A stretch of 64,000 nt of DNA from Halogeometricum rufum (GTDB lineage Archaea > Halobacteriota > Halobacteria > Halobacteriales > Haloferacaceae), in assembly GCF_900112175.1 (NCBI RefSeq), contig NZ_FOYT01000001.1, positions 1,178,001 to 1,242,000 on the forward strand. The letters run 5' to 3'. The translations under genes and the position numbers were made by a program. This document shows, piece after piece, positions 58,428 through 64,000 of this stretch (position 1 is its first letter; each line of letters begins with the position of its first letter). The notes under the pieces were generated by a model, which was not told the DNA's origin, searched no databases, and saw only the letters and a list, made by a program, of their open reading frames with translations.

Positions 58428-58904
58428 ATGGAGACGACGCGACACTTCACTGCGACCGTCTACATCGTCAACGAGGGGGCCGTCGCCCTCCACCAGCACG
58501 AACGACTCGGCATCGAGATTCCGCCGGGCGGCCACGTCGACAGGGACGAACTCCCGCACGAGGCGGGCCTGCGCGAGGTGGCCGAAGAGACCGGTCTCGA
58601 CGCCGAGTTACTGGACGACACCGACCCGGTGGACGCGCCGGACGGCGAACGCCTGCCGGACCCGCGACACCAGATGCTGTACGACATCAACGTCCACGGC
58701 GACGGCGGCGTCGGCCACCAGCACATCGACCACATCTACTACGCGACGGTATCGTCCCGCGACATCGACCCGAACGGCGACGACGAGGCGGACCCGGAGG
58801 TGTGGACGTGGTACGACGCCGCCGCCCTCCGCGAGTCCGACCTCGACCCCGACACCGTCCAGTTCTCCCTCGAAGCCATCGGCGTCGCCGCGTCGGCCGA
58901 CTGA
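58428..58904 (+). CDS. Nudix hydrolase
   Basis: A 158-residue protein with a complete Nudix box, G-x5-E-x7-R-E-x2-E-E-x-G, seen as 'GHVDRDELPHEAGLREVAEE' followed by TGL. It begins 'METTRHFTATVYIVNEGAVA', like MutT/ADP-ribose type enzymes, and a His-rich loop 'GHQHIDHIYYATV' follows. It cleaves a nucleoside diphosphate linked to some group X; the substrate is unknown. It lies 65 nt after tfb on the same strand and may share its transcript. Confidence 0.9.
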   Translation: METTRHFTATVYIVNEGAVALHQHERLGIEIPPGGHVDRDELPHEAGLREVAEETGLDAELLDDTDPVDAPDGERLPDPRHQMLYDINVHGDGGVGHQHIDHIYYATVSSRDIDPNGDDEADPEVWTWYDAAALRESDLDPDTVQFSLEAIGVAASAD

Positions 58905-58929
58905 GCGACCGGCCGTACGTCTCGCCGCC

Positions 58930-60042
58930 TCACTCCTCGACGAGCGACCGGACGTACTTCTCGACGTGGTCGTCCATCCGGCGCTTGTAGCCCGCCCGCC
59001 GCGCCAGTCGGTCGAGTTCCCGCGACGCGTACGTCCCGTACTGGACGGCCTTCTTGTCCGCCGCGGCCACGTCGGCGGGGACGAGTCCGCGCGCCACCTC
59101 GCGGAGGGCGACTTTCCGGCGGCCGTCGGCGACGAGCAACTCTCCCGGTAGCGGAAGCGCGGCGGCCACCACGTCGTCGTGGAGGAGGGGAGCCACGGGT
59201 TCGACGCCCGCCGCGCGGAGGGCGAGCACGTCGCGTTCCAACTGGTCGGGGAGCGTCCGAATCAGTTCGGTCGCCGCGCCGCGGACCGTCTCCGCCTCGA
59301 CGCGCGGGTCGTCTGGTGCCTTCGCCACCTTCGCGTACCCGCCGAACAGTTCGTCCGCGCCCTGCCCGACGGCGAGTCGGTCGAAGCCGTCCGCGGCGAC
59401 GCGCTTGCCGACGAGGTAGAGCGGCAGGACTATCTGCAGGTCCATCGGGTTCGTCCGGCCGAGAATCGAGACGAGTTCGGGGACGGCCTCGCGGAGTGCG
59501 TCGTGGGTCAACTCGACGACGCGCACCTCGCGGTCCATCGCCGCGGCGGCGTCGCGCGCCGCGGCCACGTCGTGGCTCCCCTCGAACCCGGCGACGTAAC
59601 AGGGTGCCGCCGGCACGCCGGCGGCGACGACGGCGGAGTCGACGCCGCCGGAGAACGCCACCGCCAAGTCGTCCGGGTCGACGCCGCGCACGGCGGCCGT
59701 GACGGCGTCGTCGACGGCGGCGAGGGCGGCGGTCCGGTCCGTCTCGGGGGCCGGCGTCGGCAGCGTCCACAGGCGTTCGTCCGCCCCCCCTCTCTCGCTG
59801 TCGTCTCCATCGCCGTCGACGGGCCGCCGCGTTCCCGCCGGCACGCGGACGGGGGCGGCGAGTTCGCGGCGGTCGAACGCCCACGTCGTGGGGTCGTCGC
59901 GTTCGATAAACAGGGGTTGGCGGCCGAGGACGTCGCGGACGAGTGCGCCGTCCAGTTCGCCGGCGAAGCCGGCGGTGCCGGGAAGCGGGTCGGCCGTCTC
60001 GACGGCGGCGCGGACCGTCGACTCGTCGGCCCCGCGGAGCAT
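58930..60042 (-). CDS. Asparagine-synthase-like ATPase with truncated glutaminase domain
   Basis: A 370-residue protein whose C-terminal part is an AsnB-type PP-loop synthetase: 'AVAFSGGVDSAVVAAGV' (SGGVDS at 131-136), 'GQGADELFGGYAKVA' and a late 'ADKKAVQYGTYASRELDRLA'. The N-terminal 100 residues correspond only to the back half of a class II glutaminase ('VRDVLGRQPLFIERDD'); the nucleophile Cys and the first half are missing, so it cannot use glutamine itself. It starts within the stop codon of the PHP gene (1-nt overlap), so the two are coupled. The reaction may be an ammonia-dependent amidation or an adenylyl transfer. Confidence 0.82.
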   Translation of the reverse strand: MLRGADESTVRAAVETADPLPGTAGFAGELDGALVRDVLGRQPLFIERDDPTTWAFDRRELAAPVRVPAGTRRPVDGDGDDSERGGADERLWTLPTPAPETDRTAALAAVDDAVTAAVRGVDPDDLAVAFSGGVDSAVVAAGVPAAPCYVAGFEGSHDVAAARDAAAAMDREVRVVELTHDALREAVPELVSILGRTNPMDLQIVLPLYLVGKRVAADGFDRLAVGQGADELFGGYAKVAKAPDDPRVEAETVRGAATELIRTLPDQLERDVLALRAAGVEPVAPLLHDDVVAAALPLPGELLVADGRRKVALREVARGLVPADVAAADKKAVQYGTYASRELDRLARRAGYKRRMDDHVEKYVRSLVEE

Positions 60043-60725
60043 CAGAGCAACTCGGTGACGCCGCGTCTCACGCGGCGCGTGACGCCGCCGCCGAACTGCC
60101 TGAACGAGATGCGCCACGGCGTCTTGCTGCCGACGACGCTCGTCTCGCCGGCCGTGACGGCGTCGAGGACGCCGTCGACGGAGCGGTCGTCCGTGGCGAC
60201 TTCGGTGACGGCCTGTCCGACCATCTCGCTGATGTGGGCGTCGCTGCCGGCGGTCTTCGGCAGGTCGCGGGCCGTGGCGAACCGCTCGGCCTTCCGGTTC
60301 GACCGGCCGGTGAACAGCCGGGAGTTGTACACCTCGATGGCGTCCGCCTCGGCGAGTTGCGTGCGGGTGATGTGCGGGGCGACGCCGTGCCGCGAGGACT
60401 GGAACGGGTGCGGGACGACGGCGATGCCGCCCTGGTCGCGGATGGCCGAGAGCGTCTCGTCGTAGGAGAGACCGGCCGGAATCAGTTCGTCGATGCCGAG
60501 TGCGAGCACGTGACCCGCCGCGGACGTGACCTCCATCCCCGGGATGCCGACCAGTCCGTACTCCTCGGCGACGTCGGCGGCGCGGAGACTCGCGTCTATC
60601 TCGTCGTGGTCGGTGACCGCGAGGGCGTCCAGACCGACCGCCTCCGCCTGTTCGAGGAGGAGTTCTATCGGGTCACGGCCGTCGTACGAGAGCGCCGAAT
60701 GCGCGTGCAACTCGACCGATAACAC
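60042..60725 (-). CDS. PHP-domain metal-dependent phosphoesterase
   Basis: A 227-residue protein with the PHP metal motifs in order: 'ELHAHSALSYDG' (I), 'VTDHDEIDASL' (II), 'GMEVTS' and 'VPHPFQSSRHG' (III), and 'GSDAHISEMVG' (IV). It matches the TrpH/YciV type that cleaves nucleoside 3',5'-bisphosphates or short RNA 5' ends. The GTG start has a TATA-like GGTTTTTCTAACC 26 nt upstream. The first gene of a two-gene operon with the AsnB-like gene, overlapping by 1 nt. Confidence 0.9.
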   Translation of the reverse strand: MLSVELHAHSALSYDGRDPIELLLEQAEAVGLDALAVTDHDEIDASLRAADVAEEYGLVGIPGMEVTSAAGHVLALGIDELIPAGLSYDETLSAIRDQGGIAVVPHPFQSSRHGVAPHITRTQLAEADAIEVYNSRLFTGRSNRKAERFATARDLPKTAGSDAHISEMVGQAVTEVATDDRSVDGVLDAVTAGETSVVGSKTPWRISFRQFGGGVTRRVRRGVTELL

Positions 60726-60744
60726 AGGCGTGGATAGTCGCCCC

Positions 60745-60757
60745 GGTTAGAAAAACC
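60745..60757 (-). promoter_or_regulatory. TATA-like box of the PHP/AsnB-like operon
   Basis: GGTTTTTCTAACC on the minus strand, centred about 26 nt upstream of the GTG at 60725; the outer GGTT/AACC also make a small dyad. Confidence 0.5.
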
Positions 60758-60839
60758 GCGCGGTCCGACCCGGCGCGTATCTGGTCACGTTCGTGCACAT
60801 AGAAAGAACTTACCCCCTGCGTTCTGACCACGTCAATGA

Positions 60840-62993
60840 ATGAGTCTTTCCGACGCGGACCGCGAACTCGTCGTGGCCGAACTCGGACGCGACCCGACGC
60901 CGGCGGAGACGGTGCTCTTCGAGAACCTCTGGAGCGAACACTGCGCGTACCGGTCCTCGCGCCCCCTCCTCTCGGCGTTCTCGTCGGAGGGCGACCAGGT
61001 CGTCGTCGGCCCCGGGGACGACGCGGCCGTGGTCCGCCTGCCGACGTCCGACGGTGCGGAGACGACCGACGGCGAGACGTACGTTACGATGGGCATCGAG
61101 AGCCACAACCACCCCTCGTACGTCGACCCCTACGACGGCGCGGCGACGGGCGTCGGCGGCATCGTCCGCGACACGCTGTCGATGGGCGCCTACCCCATCG
61201 CGCTGGCCGACAGCCTCTACTTCGGCGACTTCGACCGCGAGCACTCCCGCTACCTGCTGGAGGGCGTCGTCGAGGGCATCGCCGACTACGGCAACGCCAT
61301 CGGCGTCCCCACCGTCGCCGGGAGCGTCGAGTTCCACGAGGACTACGAGGGTAACCCGCTGGTGAACGTCGCCTGCGTCGGCCTCCTCGACGCGGACCGC
61401 CTCGTCACCGCCGAGGCCCAGTCGGCCGGCAACAAACTCGTCCTCGTCGGCAACGCGACGGGACGCGACGGCCTCGGCGGCGCCTCCTTCGCCAGCGAGG
61501 ACCTCGCCGAGGACGCCGAGACCGAGGACCGCCCCGCCGTGCAGGTGGGAGACCCCTACTCGGAGAAACTGCTCGTCGAGGCGAACGAGGAACTCGTCAC
61601 CGACGGCCTCGTCGAGTCGGCGCGTGACCTCGGGGCCGCGGGCCTCGGCGGCGCGTCGTCCGAACTCGTCGCGAAGGGCGGGTTCGGCGCGGAGATTGCG
61701 CTGGACCGCGTCCACCAGCGCGAACCGAACATGAGCGCCCTCGAAATCCTCCTCGCGGAGTCCCAAGAGCGCATGTGCTACGAGGTGCGCCCGGAGCACG
61801 TCGACCGCGTGGCCGAGATCGCCGAGAAGTACGACCTCGGTTGCTCGGTCATCGGCGAGGTGACCGAGGGCAACTACGTCTGCACGTTCGAGGGAAGCGA
61901 GGGGAACCAGCGAGAGACCGTCGTTGACGTGCCCCCGGAGTTCCTCGCGGAGGGCGCGCCGATGAACGACCTCGACTCGGTCGCACCCGAGCAACCCGAC
62001 CGCGACCTGCCGGACGCCGACCTCACCGCGGCGTTCGAGGCCGTCGTCGGGTCGCCGAACACGGCGTCGAAGCGCTGGGTGTACCGGCAGTACGACCACG
62101 AGGTCGGCCTGCGGACGGCCGTCCGCCCCGGCGACGACGCCGCGGTGATGGCCATCCGCGACGCGGGCGTCGGCCTCGCAATCTCCGCGGGCGCGAACCC
62201 CAACTGGACGACGTGCGCACCGTACGACGGCGCGCGCGCCGTCGCCCTCGAGAACGCGACGAACCTCGCTACGAAGGGTGCCACCCCGCTGGCGGCCGTC
62301 GACTGCCTCAACGGCGGTAACCCGGAGAAGCCGGACGTGTACGGCGGCTTCGAGGCCGTCGTCGACGGCCTCGCCGACATGTGCCGGGCGCTCTCGGTGC
62401 CCGTCGTCGGCGGGAACGTCTCGCTCTACAACGACTCCGTCGCCGGGCCCATCCCGCCGACGCCGACGCTCGCCGTCGTCGGGACGAAGGCGGGCTACGA
62501 GGCGCCGCCCGCGGCGTTCGCGGGCGAGGGCGAACTGCTCCTCGTCGGGGACTCCGGCGGCGCGCTCGGCGGGTCGGAGTACCTCGCGCGGATGGGCGGG
62601 TCCGACGCTTTCCCCGAACTCCCCGCGGACGCCGGCGACGTGCTGACGACGCTGGCCGACGTGGCCGACGCCGAGACGACGCTTGCGGTCCACGACGTGA
62701 GCCACGGCGGCCTCGCCGTCTCCCTCGCGGAGATGGTCACCGCCGACGCGGGCGCGGACGTCGCACTCGACAGTGTGTTCACGCTGTTCGACGAGACGCC
62801 CGGCCGCGCCGTCGTCGAGACGACGGACGCCGACGCGGTCCGCGAGGCGTTCGACGGCGTCGCCCCCGTGACGACGCTCGGCGCTGCGACGGACGACGGC
62901 CGCCTGTCGCTGTCGGTCGCCGACGAGACGCTCGACTACGGCGTCAACGAGATAGTCGACCTGCGCGACGTCATCGCGCGCGAACTCGATTAA
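60840..62993 (+). CDS. purL: Phosphoribosylformylglycinamidine synthase, large subunit
   Basis: Catalyses the ATP-dependent amidation of FGAR to FGAM in de novo purine synthesis, with ammonia from PurQ and help from PurS. The 717-residue protein is the short archaeal/Bacillus type: '[19 protein letters not shown]' with the catalytic His, '[14 protein letters not shown]', '[20 protein letters not shown]' and '[17 protein letters not shown]', then a second AIRS-like half ('[19 protein letters not shown]'). The N-terminal PurS-like and C-terminal glutaminase domains of the large type are absent. purS and purQ are not in the window. Confidence 0.97.
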   Translation: MSLSDADRELVVAELGRDPTPAETVLFENLWSEHCAYRSSRPLLSAFSSEGDQVVVGPGDDAAVVRLPTSDGAETTDGETYVTMGIESHNHPSYVDPYDGAATGVGGIVRDTLSMGAYPIALADSLYFGDFDREHSRYLLEGVVEGIADYGNAIGVPTVAGSVEFHEDYEGNPLVNVACVGLLDADRLVTAEAQSAGNKLVLVGNATGRDGLGGASFASEDLAEDAETEDRPAVQVGDPYSEKLLVEANEELVTDGLVESARDLGAAGLGGASSELVAKGGFGAEIALDRVHQREPNMSALEILLAESQERMCYEVRPEHVDRVAEIAEKYDLGCSVIGEVTEGNYVCTFEGSEGNQRETVVDVPPEFLAEGAPMNDLDSVAPEQPDRDLPDADLTAAFEAVVGSPNTASKRWVYRQYDHEVGLRTAVRPGDDAAVMAIRDAGVGLAISAGANPNWTTCAPYDGARAVALENATNLATKGATPLAAVDCLNGGNPEKPDVYGGFEAVVDGLADMCRALSVPVVGGNVSLYNDSVAGPIPPTPTLAVVGTKAGYEAPPAAFAGEGELLLVGDSGGALGGSEYLARMGGSDAFPELPADAGDVLTTLADVADAETTLAVHDVSHGGLAVSLAEMVTADAGADVALDSVFTLFDETPGRAVVETTDADAVREAFDGVAPVTTLGAATDDGRLSLSVADETLDYGVNEIVDLRDVIARELD

Positions 62994-63034
62994 AACACAC
63001 CGGCGCTCGACTCCCCGGACGGGCGGCCGACGAC

Positions 63035-63511
63035 TCAGTTCTGTTCGACCGACCGGTTGCGGACGCGTTCGACGCCTTCGCGTTCGACCTCGACCGGAAT
63101 CTCGATCGACTCGTCCGACTCGTACGCGCCGAACGGGAGCGACTCCTCGATGCCGTCGTCCCCCTGCCCCGGGGTGGCCGCCGACGTCTCGACCGAGACG
63201 AAGTAGAGCGTGCGCGTGCTTCCCGACCCACTCACGTGTCCGTAGTGCAGGTGGACCGCCGTGTCGGATTCGACGAGGTGCAGCACGTCGTCGTAGTCCT
63301 CCAGGTCGAAGTACGCCCACACCGAGACGCCACCCTCACCGCCGACGTTGGAGACGACGCCCGTCTCCGTCCGATTCGTCGTGAAGAGGAGCGTCGCCTC
63401 GTCGCGCCCGCCGTCCTCCTCCGGACCCCGGAGGACGATACGACGCTCGATGGGACTCCACGGTTCGACCGCCACGTCGTAGTCTGCGACTTCGAACTCG
63501 ACAGTTGGCAT
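63035..63511 (-). CDS. Conserved haloarchaeal protein of unknown function
   Basis: A 158-residue acidic protein, predicted mainly beta: 'MPTVEFEVADYDVAVEPWSP', 'RIVLRGPEEDGGRDEATLLF', 'TAVHLHYGHVSGSGSTRTLY' and 'IEIPVEVEREGVERVRNR'. No membrane segment, cysteine or catalytic motif. A TATA-like AGATTTTTC stands 28 nt before the ATG. It is convergent with purL, 41 nt away; function unknown. Confidence 0.75.
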   Translation of the reverse strand: MPTVEFEVADYDVAVEPWSPIERRIVLRGPEEDGGRDEATLLFTTNRTETGVVSNVGGEGGVSVWAYFDLEDYDDVLHLVESDTAVHLHYGHVSGSGSTRTLYFVSVETSAATPGQGDDGIEESLPFGAYESDESIEIPVEVEREGVERVRNRSVEQN

Positions 63512-63533
63512 ACGCCCGATAGGAGCGGAGTCC

Positions 63534-63543
63534 GGAAAAATCT
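63534..63543 (-). promoter_or_regulatory. TATA-like box of the 158-residue unknown gene
   Basis: AGATTTTTCC on the minus strand, centred 28 nt upstream of the ATG at 63511. Confidence 0.45.
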
Positions 63544-63596
63544 GCTAGCCGTCCACTCGGCCGATGCCGGGACGCGTCCGGACTCGGAGCGACGCG

Positions 63597-64000
63597 CTAC
63601 GGTTCGAGGACGACTTTCCCGACGCTCTGTCGGTTCTCGAGGTACTCCTGCGCCGCCTTCGCGTCTTCGAGGGGGAACGTCTCGCCGACGACGACGTCGA
63701 GTTCGCCCTGCACGAGGAGGCGTTGCAGGTCGTTGACCGCGCCGAGGACGCGCGCGGGGTCGTTCTCGATGGCGTTGCCGAGGTGGAAGCCGACGACCGA
63801 CTTGTTCTCGAACAGCAGTCGAGTGGTGTCGGCCGACGCGACGTCGCCGGAGGCGGCGCCGTAGACGACGACGCGCCCGAACGGCGAGAGGACGTCGAGA
63901 CTCCGGTCGAACGTCTCGCCGTTCACGCCGTCCAACACGAGGTCCACGCCGTCGCCGTCCGTCTCCTCGTCGACGACGTCGCGGAAGTCCGACTCCTCGT
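63597..64000 (-). CDS. NADPH:quinone oxidoreductase-like zinc-type dehydrogenase, N-terminus outside window
   Basis: Only the C-terminal ~134 codons are inside the window; the frame is open to base 64000. The visible part is the end of the cofactor domain and the C-terminal catalytic fold of the quinone-reductase branch of medium-chain dehydrogenases: 'VDLVLDGVNGETFDRSLDVL', 'GRVVVYGAASGDVAS', 'FENKSVVGFHLGN' and 'FPLEDAKAAQEYLENRQSVG' ending KVVLEP. These features favour a zinc-free quinone oxidoreductase (Qor type), reducing quinones or enones with NADPH. Confidence 0.88.
   Translation of the reverse strand, partial: EESDFRDVVDEETDGDGVDLVLDGVNGETFDRSLDVLSPFGRVVVYGAASGDVASADTTRLLFENKSVVGFHLGNAIENDPARVLGAVNDLQRLLVQGELDVVVGETFPLEDAKAAQEYLENRQSVGKVVLEP

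Noticed and set aside
60810-63320. 836-codon minus-strand open frame across purL
   Set aside because: Antisense to a certain gene. Its translation is Arg/Gly/Val/Glu-rich and repetitive, as expected for shadow frames in very high GC DNA.
1-64000. tRNA or rRNA genes
   Set aside because: Read through all gaps longer than about 100 bp for T-loop (GTTCGAATC-like) and cloverleaf patterns; none convincing. Small RNAs cannot be excluded by eye.

Overview
The window is chromosomal DNA of a halophilic archaeon (class Halobacteria, probably Haloferacales; the species is not identifiable by eye). The evidence is very high GC, strongly acidic proteins, archaeal information genes (psmA, RNase P proteins Rpp30 and Pop5, tfb, gatC-gatA, dph6, archaeal hpt), Tat lipoproteins, a PGF-type C-terminal sorting signal, and TATA boxes that repeatedly sit about 28 nt from the start codon, as expected for leaderless mRNAs. 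No rRNA, tRNA, CRISPR array, transposase or integrase was seen.

Layout. 1-3154: end of a diaminopimelate/lysine operon (lysA, dapF, dapE). 3234-5898: rnp3, a methyltransferase, rnp2, psmA. 6082-11782: a winged-helix regulator, an NRDE protein, a FolC-FolP fusion, a universal stress protein and an FAD oxidoreductase. 11783-15320: purine genes (purN-purH fusion, purB) with repeats beyond the purH 3' end. 15463-17614: glucose dehydrogenase, its regulator gfcR, a glutaredoxin. 17833-19489: a conserved unknown, then a low-GC island with one membrane protein. 19490-21645: two tandem CysD-like PP-loop paralogues. 21649-26980: beta-helix protein, zinc-ribbon regulators, dph6, a sugar nucleotidyltransferase, a DJ-1/PfpI protein. 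27067-33575: a five-gene peptide-type ABC importer. 33726-35408: hpt, an unknown gene, a regulator. 35592-41881: a complete seven-gene Mrp Na+/H+ antiporter operon. 41952-46848: coaBC, a PQQ-propeller lipoprotein, a short flavoprotein, an unknown gene, an SRPBCC protein. 47038-54621: two Trk K+ uptake sets around a Gfo/Idh/MocA oxidoreductase, then a decayed transporter remnant. 54637-64000: surface protein, 43-residue membrane peptide, gatC-gatA with a duplicated 3' end, tfb, Nudix, an AsnB-like/PHP pair, purL, an unknown gene and a truncated quinone oxidoreductase.

How the genes fit together. Most of the window is housekeeping: lysine, folate, purine and CoA synthesis, translation and protein turnover, plus the ion traffic a salt-in halophile needs (Mrp for Na+ export, Trk for K+ uptake). 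The less ordinary parts are the cysteine-free CysD-like pair, hairpin-bearing insertions inside the methyltransferase gene, tandem duplications that copy the 3' ends of purH and gatA, the low-GC island, the truncated AsnB-like/PHP pair, and the fused remnant of a permease with an RCK_C domain.
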